A DNA stretch of 19,966 nucleotides from Candidatus Apopatosoma intestinale (lineage in GTDB: Bacteria; Bacillota; Clostridia; Oscillospirales; CAG-272). The position numbers and the translations under genes are program-made. Shown here one piece after another: positions 14,741-19,966 of this stretch (positions within the stretch are counted from its first letter, which is position 1; every line of letters starts with the position of its first letter). The stretch lies in assembly GCA_018064545.1 (NCBI GenBank), contig JAGHUY010000055.1:1-19966 (forward strand), in the 5' to 3' direction. The notes below the pieces were generated by a model. That model did no database searches and was not told the origin of the DNA. It saw nothing but the letters and a program-made list of their open reading frames with translations.

Positions 14741-14932
14741 TTAATCAGCGTTCTTCTCGCGAAGAACGGTCATTACTCTGGCAATGTCCTTCTTGCAGTC
14801 CGCGATTTTGTGCGGGTTGTCAAGTTGGTTGATGGCATTCTGGAAGCGAAGGTTGAAGAGTTCGCTTTTCAGCTCCGTGAGTTTAGAGGTAAGCTCAGCG
14901 GAAGTCATATTTTTCAGTTCGGATACTTTCAC
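14741..14932 (-). CDS. rpmC: 50S ribosomal protein L29, GTG start
   Basis: This encodes 63 residues: KVSELKNMTSAELTSKLTELKSELFNLRFQNAINQLDNPHKIADCKKDIARVMTVLREKNAD, with the ELFNLRFQ and NPHKIxxxKKDIARVxTVLRE signatures of L29. The first codon is GTG at 14932, preceded eight bases away by GGAGGG inside the rplP end; only four bases separate it from the rplP stop, so the two are probably translationally coupled. L29 lies beside the exit tunnel, where it helps dock trigger factor and SRP. Confidence 0.96.
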   Translation of the reverse strand: MKVSELKNMTSAELTSKLTELKSELFNLRFQNAINQLDNPHKIADCKKDIARVMTVLREKNAD

Positions 14933-14936
14933 TGTT

Positions 14937-15359
14937 TTAGCCCTCCTCTACTTCTTCTTTTTTCACAAACTTGCACTTGATCGGCAGTTTGTGGGATGCC
15001 AGACGCATAGCTTCCTTGGCATCTTCTTCGGATACGCCGTCCATCTCGAACATAACTCTGCCGGGTTTCACAACCGCGACCCAGTATTCGGGAGAACCTT
15101 TACCGGAACCCATTCGGGTTTCAGCCGGCTTCTCGGTGATCGGCTTGTCCGGGAAAATCTTGATCCATACGTTACCGCCACGTTTGATGTAACGCGTCAT
15201 GGCGATACGGGCGGCCTCGATCTGATTGCTCGTGATCCAGGCGGGTTCGAGGGCTACCAAGCCGTACTGACCGTAAGTAACGGTCGTACCCTTGTGGGCA
15301 GCGCCTTTCAGACGGCCACGCTGAACACGTCTGAATTTTACTCTCTTAGGCATTAACAT
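14937..15359 (-). CDS. rplP: 50S ribosomal protein L16
   Basis: This encodes 140 residues, starting [19 protein letters not shown] and containing [74 protein letters not shown], the L16 core that contacts A-site tRNA and 5S-adjacent rRNA. ATG at 15359 is used by family convention; a second ATG follows at 15353. The ribosome binding site AAGGAGG lies in the last codons of rpsC. The gap to rpsC is three bases. Confidence 0.97.
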   Translation of the reverse strand: MLMPKRVKFRRVQRGRLKGAAHKGTTVTYGQYGLVALEPAWITSNQIEAARIAMTRYIKRGGNVWIKIFPDKPITEKPAETRMGSGKGSPEYWVAVVKPGRVMFEMDGVSEEDAKEAMRLASHKLPIKCKFVKKEEVEEG

Positions 15360-15362
15360 AAT

Positions 15363-16172
15363 TTACTTCGCGCCTCCTTCTCTGGGGGTTCTGGGAGTGC
15401 GAGGACGACGGTCGCCGTTCCAGGTGTTGTTGCCATTGCGGTCACCGCGATCGTTTCTTCTGCCTTCGCCTCTGTCGTTGCGTCTCGGGAAACGGGGTTT
15501 ATCCTGAGCGGGAGCGGCGGCTACGCCGTTTCTGTCAGCAAGAACCTCGCCCTTGTAGATCCAAACCTTAACACCGATCTTACCGTAGGTGGTGTTTGCC
15601 TCATAGAAGCCGTAGTTGATGTCGGCTCTGATCGTTTGCAGCGGAATGGTGCCCTCATGATAGTGCTCGGTACGGGCGATTTCCGCGCCGGCAAGACGGC
15701 CGGACAGGGTCACCTTGATACCCTTGGCACCGAGGCGCATCGTTCTGCCGATGGCCTGCTTCATCGCACGGCGGAACGCCACTCTCTTTTCGAGCTGAGC
15801 GGCGATGCTTTCGGCAACGAGCTGGGCATCCAGATCGGGAACCTTGATCTCGGTAGCTTCTACGCTGACGGGCTTTCCGGTCATGGTTTCAAGTTTCTGA
15901 CGGAGTTTTTCGATTTCAACGCCGCCGCGGCCGATCACCATACCCGGTTTTGCGCAGTGAATGATAATTTTGACTCTTCCGGATTCGCCGCAAGTTCTTT
16001 CGATCTCAATGCGGGATACACCGGCAGTCAGAAGAGTCTCTTTCAGATACTTTCTGACCTTGTAGTCGGAAACCAGCGTATCGCCGAACACGTCGTCGCG
16101 TGCGAACCATCTGGAATCCCAGTCTTTGATAACGCCTACACGTAAACCGTGCGGATTAACTTTTTGTCCCAT
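15363..16172 (-). CDS. rpsC: 30S ribosomal protein S3 with extended basic tail
   Basis: This encodes 269 residues. Residues 1-215 are ordinary S3: [23 protein letters not shown] at the start, the KH domain with [19 protein letters not shown] at 76-94, then [59 protein letters not shown]. Residues 217-269 are an added tail rich in arginine, asparagine, aspartate and glycine with a repeated RRNDRG (230-235, 239-243 region) and paired RTP motifs. Such tails occur in some Clostridia and are probably disordered and RNA-binding (inference). S3 lies at the mRNA entry and has helicase-like activity. Its last codons carry the ribosome binding site of rplP. Confidence 0.97.
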   Translation of the reverse strand: MGQKVNPHGLRVGVIKDWDSRWFARDDVFGDTLVSDYKVRKYLKETLLTAGVSRIEIERTCGESGRVKIIIHCAKPGMVIGRGGVEIEKLRQKLETMTGKPVSVEATEIKVPDLDAQLVAESIAAQLEKRVAFRRAMKQAIGRTMRLGAKGIKVTLSGRLAGAEIARTEHYHEGTIPLQTIRADINYGFYEANTTYGKIGVKVWIYKGEVLADRNGVAAAPAQDKPRFPRRNDRGEGRRNDRGDRNGNNTWNGDRRPRTPRTPREGGAK

Positions 16173-16187
16173 TATCTGCGACCTCCT

Positions 16188-16526
16188 TTAAACTTTTTCC
16201 CGGAGAGCAAGTGTCACGTGGCACGTTCTCTTCAAGATTCTGTCTGCGCTGCCCTTTGCTCTCGGCATGATTCTTTTCAGGGTCTTGCCGGGGCACACGA
16301 AGCACTCACTGACGTACAGTTTTTCGGGATTCATACCGAAATTGTGCTCCGCATTGGCCATCGCGCTCTTCAACAGTTTGATCAGGTATTCACTCGCAGA
16401 CTTAGGAGTGTTTTTCAGGATAGCCATTGCCATTCCCGCATCCTTCCCTCTGATGAGGTCAAGTACAATCTGTACTTTGCGCGGGGATATTCTGGCATCT
16501 TTAAGATATGCTCTTGCTTCGTTCAT
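16188..16526 (-). CDS. rplV: 50S ribosomal protein L22
   Basis: This encodes 112 residues: EARAYLKDARISPRKVQIVLDLIRGKDAGMAMAILKNTPKSASEYLIKLLKSAMANAEHNFGMNPEKLYVSECFVCPGKTLKRIMPRAKGSADRILKRTCHVTLALRE, with the ISPRKVxxVxDLIRGK and MPRAKGxAxRIxKRTxH signatures. The long loop lines the exit tunnel near the macrolide site. The length is typical, and the gap to rpsS is 33 bases. Confidence 0.98.
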   Translation of the reverse strand: MNEARAYLKDARISPRKVQIVLDLIRGKDAGMAMAILKNTPKSASEYLIKLLKSAMANAEHNFGMNPEKLYVSECFVCPGKTLKRIMPRAKGSADRILKRTCHVTLALREKV

Positions 16527-16559
16527 TTAATTGTTGCCTCCCTTCGCATTGGTGCGAGA

Positions 16560-16841
16560 TTAGTTACCGTTGTTGGACGTCTTGCTTCCGGCGTGACCCT
16601 TGAAGGTTCTCGTGGGAGCAAATTCACCAAGTTTGTGGCCTACCATGTCTTCCGTTACATAAACCGGAACATGCTTTCTGCCGTCATGAACAGCGATCGT
16701 ATGTCCGACGAATTCGGGGAATATCGTGGAAGCACGAGACCAAGTTTTGAGGACTTTCTTTTCGCCCTTTTCATTCATCGCTTCGATGCGAGAGAAAAGT
16801 TTTGCTTCGACGAAAGGTCCTTTTTTCAGACTTCTACTCAT
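16560..16841 (-). CDS. rpsS: 30S ribosomal protein S19
   Basis: This encodes 93 residues: [104 protein letters not shown], [30 protein letters not shown] and [18 protein letters not shown] are diagnostic. S19 works with S13 in the 30S head. The tail is a few residues longer than in many species but not unusual. Confidence 0.98.
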   Translation of the reverse strand: MSRSLKKGPFVEAKLFSRIEAMNEKGEKKVLKTWSRASTIFPEFVGHTIAVHDGRKHVPVYVTEDMVGHKLGEFAPTRTFKGHAGSKTSNNGN

Positions 16842-16855
16842 TTTATGCTTCCTCC

Positions 16856-17689
16856 TTATTTACTGTTTCTGTGCTTTACGATGAACTTCTCGGTTCTGGC
16901 CTTCTTATCTCTGGTCTTGTAGCCGAGAGCGGGCTTACCCCAAGGAGTTACCGGAGAAGGACGACCGACAGGGGACTTACCTTCACCACCACCGTGCGGG
17001 TGATCGCAGGGGTTCATGACGGAACCGCGAACCGTAGGACGGATGCCCATGTGACGGGTCTTACCGGCCTTACCGAGTTTCACGTTCTCATGTTCGATGT
17101 TGGAAACCTGGCCGATCGTGGCGCGGCAGTCGAGACGGACGATTCTGACTTCGCCGGAAGGAAGACGTACCTGAGCGTTGCCGTTTTCCTTGGCCATGAG
17201 CTGTGCGGCACTGCCGGCGCTGCGAACGAGCTGACCGCCCTTACCGGGATAAAGCTCAATGTTGTAAATAAAGGTACCGACGGGGATGTTGCCGATCGGG
17301 AGCGTGTTGCCCGGTTTGATATCGGCGTCCGCGCCGCAGTAGATCTTATCGCCGTCCGTCAGACCGACAGGGGCGATCATATACTTCTTCGTACCGTCTT
17401 CATATTGGAGAAGAGCGATATAAGCAGTGCGGTTCGGATCGTACTCGATACCGATAACGGTAGCGGCCTGTTCCGTAAAATCACGCTTGAAGTCAACGAT
17501 TCTGTACTTCTGTCTGTTGCCGCCGCCTTTATGACGAACGGTGATCTTGCCGTAACTGTTTCTGCCGGCATTTTTCTTCTTAACAGTAATAAGACTCTTT
17601 TCGGGAGTAAACTTCGTGATCTCGGCAAAGTCCGAAACCGACATGTTTCTTCTCGCAGGAGTTGTGGGTTTATACTTAATGGTTGCCAT
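16856..17689 (-). CDS. rplB: 50S ribosomal protein L2
   Basis: This encodes 277 residues: [32 protein letters not shown], the [17 protein letters not shown] block, the OB-like and SH3-like domains, and [51 protein letters not shown], which includes the histidine of the peptidyl-transferase region (H230 in the CDHPHGG motif). L2 is required for subunit association and peptide-bond formation. The length is standard. The gap to rplW is 20 bases, with a good AGGAGG site. Confidence 0.98.
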   Translation of the reverse strand: MATIKYKPTTPARRNMSVSDFAEITKFTPEKSLITVKKKNAGRNSYGKITVRHKGGGNRQKYRIVDFKRDFTEQAATVIGIEYDPNRTAYIALLQYEDGTKKYMIAPVGLTDGDKIYCGADADIKPGNTLPIGNIPVGTFIYNIELYPGKGGQLVRSAGSAAQLMAKENGNAQVRLPSGEVRIVRLDCRATIGQVSNIEHENVKLGKAGKTRHMGIRPTVRGSVMNPCDHPHGGGEGKSPVGRPSPVTPWGKPALGYKTRDKKARTEKFIVKHRNSK

Positions 17690-17709
17690 AATTCGTTGCT
17701 CCTCCTTCC

Positions 17710-18003
17710 TTAAATCATGCCGTCAAAGAACGCAATGGACTTTGAACCGGGTGCCAGGGTAACGATCGCTTTCTTCCAAGCCTTGGTGTAGCCGGAATGA
17801 ACGCCCATCGTTTTGGGTTTTCTCTTCATGCTGATGGTGTTTACGTCCTGTACCTTAACGCCGAACGCCGTTTCGACCGCGGCTGCGATCTCGGGCTTCG
17901 TTGCGGTTTTCAGAACTTCAAAGGTGTATCTCAGGTCTTTGGTTGCAGCCAGACTGGATTCGGTGATCACCGGTCTGATGATGATATCATATGCTGTCTT
18001 CAT
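17710..18003 (-). CDS. rplW: 50S ribosomal protein L23
   Basis: This encodes 97 residues: [93 protein letters not shown]. IxRPVITEKS-like start and the VxxVNT with basic loop are diagnostic. L23 forms the docking site for trigger factor and SRP at the exit tunnel. Its ATG overlaps the rplD stop by one base in the sequence TAATG, indicating tight translational coupling with L4. Confidence 0.97.
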   Translation of the reverse strand: MKTAYDIIIRPVITESSLAATKDLRYTFEVLKTATKPEIAAAVETAFGVKVQDVNTISMKRKPKTMGVHSGYTKAWKKAIVTLAPGSKSIAFFDGMI

Positions 18004-18626
18004 TATGCATACACCTCCTCAATTTTCTCGGCGGCAGCCTTGGTCACCACGAACTTGTCGCAGTTCAGAATGTCATACACGTTGAGAGTGTTGACATAAG
18101 CCACTTTTACGCCGGGGATGTTAGCAAGACTTCCGGTAACGAAAGCGTTCTTCTCATCGAGAACGATGAGAGCCTTGCCGGTAGCACCAATGGCGCTGAG
18201 CATAGCGACCATGACTTTGGTCTTATACTCGGTAGCGGTGATGGCATCGAGAACGACGAGTTCGTTATCCGCCAGTTTGCTGGAAAGAGCGCTCTTCATA
18301 GCGAGGCGCTTAACCTTCTTGTTCAGATCGATGTGGTAGCTTCTGGGCTTCGGGCCGAGAGCGATACCGCCGTGCGTCCACTGAGGAGCGCGGGTGGAAC
18401 CCTGTCTGGCTCTGCCGGTGCCTTTCTGTCTGTAAGGCTTCTTACCGCCGCCGGAAACTTCGGTTCTGGTAAGAGTGGACTGTGTGCCCTGTCTCTGATT
18501 GAGGAGGTAAGCACGAACGGCGGCGTGGAGAACAGCGGTATTGACTTCCACGGCGAAAACAGTGTCCGCCAAAGTCATCGTTCCGACTTCTGCGCCGGCC
18601 ATATTCAAAACTTTAACATTAGCCAT
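18003..18626 (-). CDS. rplD: 50S ribosomal protein L4
   Basis: This encodes 207 residues: the N-terminus with VKVLNMAGAEVGTMTLADTVFAVEVN, then QSTLTRTEVSGGGKKPYRQKGTGRARQGSTRAPQWTHGGIALGPKPRSY (about 50-97), the extended loop that reaches the exit tunnel, and a C-terminal Rossmann-like half with ALIVLDEKNAFVTGSLANIPGVKVAYVNTLNVYDILNCDKFVVTKAA. In E. coli L4 autoregulates the S10 operon; no leader element for that could be assigned here. Its stop overlaps the rplW start. Confidence 0.98.
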   Translation of the reverse strand: MANVKVLNMAGAEVGTMTLADTVFAVEVNTAVLHAAVRAYLLNQRQGTQSTLTRTEVSGGGKKPYRQKGTGRARQGSTRAPQWTHGGIALGPKPRSYHIDLNKKVKRLAMKSALSSKLADNELVVLDAITATEYKTKVMVAMLSAIGATGKALIVLDEKNAFVTGSLANIPGVKVAYVNTLNVYDILNCDKFVVTKAAAEKIEEVYA

Positions 18627-18641
18627 CGTCTATTCCTCCTT

Positions 18642-19283
18642 TTAAGCTTTTACCGTGTTGCGAAGGAATACGATGCCACCGCGAGCACCGGGAACGGCAC
18701 CCTTGACAGCGATCAGGTTCTTCTCTGCATCAACACGAACAACGTCGAGATTCAATACGGTGATCTGTTCGTTACCATACTGGCCCGCCATCTTCTTATT
18801 TTTGAAGATTCTCGAAGGCGAGGAGTTTGCACCCATAGAACCGGGCTGGCGATGAACAGGGCCAACACCGTGGGTCATACGGAGTTTGTGGCAACCCCAT
18901 CTCTTTACAACGCCGCTGTATCCGTGGCCCTTGGAAATGCCGGTCACATCTACTCTGTCGCCTGCCGCGAACGTATCGGCGGAGTTAACGTCGCCTACGT
19001 TCATGGAAGCCGCGTCATCAAGACGGAATTCTTTCAGATGTCTCTTCATGGAAACACCTGCTTTGGCGAAATGTCCCTTCTGGGGCTTGTTGAGGTCCTT
19101 TTCCTTAGCATCCTCAAAGCCGAGCTGTACGCTGTCATAGCCGTCGTGTTCCGCAGTTTTCTTCTGAGCCACGACGCAGGGACCTGCTTCAATGATGGTT
19201 ACCGGCACGATGTTGCCGGCTTCGTCGAAGATCTGAGTCATGCCGATCTTCTTTCCGATGATACCTTTTTTCATACCTTTCAT
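18642..19283 (-). CDS. rplC: 50S ribosomal protein L3
   Basis: This encodes 213 residues: [39 protein letters not shown] at the N-terminus, [97 protein letters not shown] and [13 protein letters not shown]3 starts large-subunit assembly and its loop approaches the peptidyl-transferase centre. Two starts are possible: ATG at 19283 (three bases after GGAGG) and ATG at 19274 (twelve bases after it, giving MKKGIIGKK, the usual family start). The frame stays open upstream to 19349, but that stretch runs through the spacer hairpin and is not L3-like. Confidence 0.96.
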   Translation of the reverse strand: MKGMKKGIIGKKIGMTQIFDEAGNIVPVTIIEAGPCVVAQKKTAEHDGYDSVQLGFEDAKEKDLNKPQKGHFAKAGVSMKRHLKEFRLDDAASMNVGDVNSADTFAAGDRVDVTGISKGHGYSGVVKRWGCHKLRMTHGVGPVHRQPGSMGANSSPSRIFKNKKMAGQYGNEQITVLNLDVVRVDAEKNLIAVKGAVPGARGGIVFLRNTVKA

Positions 19284-19305
19284 TTGCCTCCTTTTAAGGT
19301 TATTG

Positions 19306-19331
19306 GTCGGCCATCCGTTGAGCGGGCCGAC
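19306..19331 (-). other. Seven-bp hairpin in the rpsJ-rplC spacer
   Basis: On the minus strand GTCGGCC (19331-19325) pairs with GGCCGAC (19312-19306) over a twelve-base loop, with partial extension by a TTGGTC/GACCAA register. It is about 20 bases before the rplC ribosome binding site in a 120-base spacer and has no T-run. Confidence 0.5.
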
Positions 19332-19403
19332 TTGACCAAAAGCAGCCATAATAATATAAGGAAGGATTTTGCCTTACATTGTTATTCGTTGCTCCGTCGA
19401 AAA

Positions 19404-19715
19404 TTAAAGTTTAACTTCGATTTCGACACCGGCCGGAAGTTCGAGACTGGTGATGGCTTCGATAGCCTTCTGCGACGGCTTGATCACGTCGATCAGTCTC
19501 TTGTGCGTTCTGTACTCAAACTGTTCTCTGCTGTCCTTATACTTGTGAACAGCGCGCAGGATCGTAACGATTTCTTTCTCCGTGGGAAGCGGAATGGGGC
19601 CGGATACGGTCGCACCGTTTCTCTTGGCTGCATCTACGATTTTCTCTGCCGCAGCATCGACCAGGGTGTGGTCATAACTTTTCAGTCTGATTCTGATTTT
19701 CTCGCTGACTGCCAC
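19404..19715 (-). CDS. rpsJ: 30S ribosomal protein S10, GTG start
   Basis: This encodes 103 residues: [103 protein letters not shown], complete S10. The start is GTG at 19715, nine bases after AAGGAGG; the frame is open farther upstream to an ATG at 19823, but that would add 36 residues absent from S10 and include the previous gene's region. S10 also acts as NusE in antitermination with NusB. It is the first gene of the S10 operon. Confidence 0.97.
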   Translation of the reverse strand: MAVSEKIRIRLKSYDHTLVDAAAEKIVDAAKRNGATVSGPIPLPTEKEIVTILRAVHKYKDSREQFEYRTHKRLIDVIKPSQKAIEAITSLELPAGVEIEVKL

Positions 19716-19734
19716 TTGAATGTTCCTCCTTGTT

Positions 19735-19966
19735 TTATTTTGTTGCTTTGCGGAGCTGGACGCCTTTGTGAGATAAGGCATCGGATTCGCTGAACATATT
19801 GTCGGGTGTTTCCACCGTCTCAAATAAAAAGCCGGATTCTGGATCCGGAGCCTCGGCCTTTACCGGATTGACACCGCACGCGGTGCAATATCCAAGCCAC
19901 AGCTTGCTCAGAAAATCTGCTTTCGCCCGTTTTTTTCGGACATACTCTGCGGAAATTACCCGTTTT
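19735..19966 (-). CDS. Unidentified reading frame upstream of rpsJ, C-terminal part
   Basis: An open frame enters from the right edge and ends at TAA (19737-19735), 19 bases before the rpsJ GTG. It gives 76 residues that start [19 protein letters not shown], continue [34 protein letters not shown] and end [12 protein letters not shown]. Codon use looks like that of a genuine gene, and both other frames on this strand have early stops. I do not recognise the family; there is one CTAC cysteine pair. Against it, a terminator-like hairpin (19823-19848) and a weak promoter lie inside the frame. It may therefore be a real gene end, or spurious coding sequence over the S10 promoter region. Confidence 0.4.
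   Translation of the reverse strand, partial: KRVISAEYVRKKRAKADFLSKLWLGYCTACGVNPVKAEAPDPESGFLFETVETPDNMFSESDALSHKGVQLRKATK
19796..19823 (-). promoter_or_regulatory. Weak candidate promoter of the S10 operon
   Basis: On the minus strand TTGAGA (19823-19818) and CAATAT (19801-19796) are 16 bases apart, right after the candidate terminator and about 80 bases before rpsJ. The -10 box is poor, so this is only a candidate; the main promoter may lie beyond the window. Confidence 0.25.
19823..19848 (-). terminator. Possible terminator inside the frame upstream of rpsJ
   Basis: On the minus strand CCGGAT-CCAGA-ATCCGG is a perfect 6-bp stem with a five-base loop, followed by C and TTTTT. If active, it would end an upstream transcript about 110 bases before rpsJ and imply that the frame at 19735-19966 is not coding across it. 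It could also be a chance inverted repeat in a gene. Confidence 0.4.

Noticed and set aside
17991..19793. 600-residue open frame on the plus strand opposite rpsJ-rplC-rplD
   Set aside because: It lies entirely opposite highly conserved ribosomal genes. Their strong codon bias avoids TTA, CTA and TCA, whose complements are stops, which leaves long false frames on the other strand.
19716..19823. N-terminal extension of S10 to the ATG at 19823
   Set aside because: S10 is normally about 102 residues, and the GTG at 19715 has AAGGAGG at good spacing.

Overview
The window carries the complete ribosomal-protein supercluster (S10, spc and alpha operons fused) of a low-to-mid GC Gram-positive bacterium, most likely a member of the Clostridia. 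The evidence is the gene order rpsJ-rplC-rplD-rplW-rplB-rpsS-rplV-rpsC-rplP-rpmC-rpsQ-rplN-rplX-rplE-rpsN-rpsH-rplF-rplR-rpsE-rpmD-rplO-secY-adk-map-(KOW protein)-infA-rpmJ-rpsM-rpsK-rpsD-rpoA-rplQ, the strong AGGAGG ribosome binding sites, the KOW protein between map and infA, and zinc-ribbon forms of S4, S14, L24, L36 and adenylate kinase. The species cannot be named from this sequence.

Layout. (1) Bases 1-93 on the plus strand are the 3' end of rpsI (S9), followed by a terminator. (2) Bases 164-1661, plus strand: a small four-cysteine protein (DUF6472-like), tandem terminators with an unusual repeat, and a regulator that joins an XRE helix-turn-helix to a 17-residue repeat resembling bactofilin or beta-solenoid folds and to an acidic coiled coil. 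(3) Bases 1753-3606, plus strand: a heparinase II/III-family polysaccharide lyase-like protein without a signal peptide, with its own promoter. (4) Bases 3607-3827: convergent spacer with a 125-base nested inverted repeat (a candidate MITE or long hairpin) and the terminator that closes the ribosomal operon. (5) Bases 3828-19715, minus strand: the supercluster, read right to left, with tight spacing and one stop/start overlap (rplD-rplW). (6) Bases 19735-19966, minus strand: the 3' part of an unrecognised reading frame just upstream of rpsJ, where tuf, fusA or rpsL-rpsG would often be found.

The minus-strand genes make most of the ribosome, the RNA polymerase alpha subunit, initiation factor IF-1, the SecY translocon channel, methionine aminopeptidase and adenylate kinase, so protein synthesis, export, N-terminal processing and nucleotide balance are transcribed together. 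Most intergenic gaps are 3-35 bases. The larger spacers (rpsJ-rplC, rpsN-rpsH, secY-adk, rpsD-rpoA) hold GC-rich hairpins without T-tracts and are the least explained parts of the operon.

I saw no tRNA, rRNA, CRISPR array, intact insertion sequence or clear new multi-gene system. The best leads are the regulator with the solenoid and coiled coil, the nested inverted repeat at 3617-3741, the structured rpsN-rpsH spacer and the unidentified frame upstream of rpsJ.
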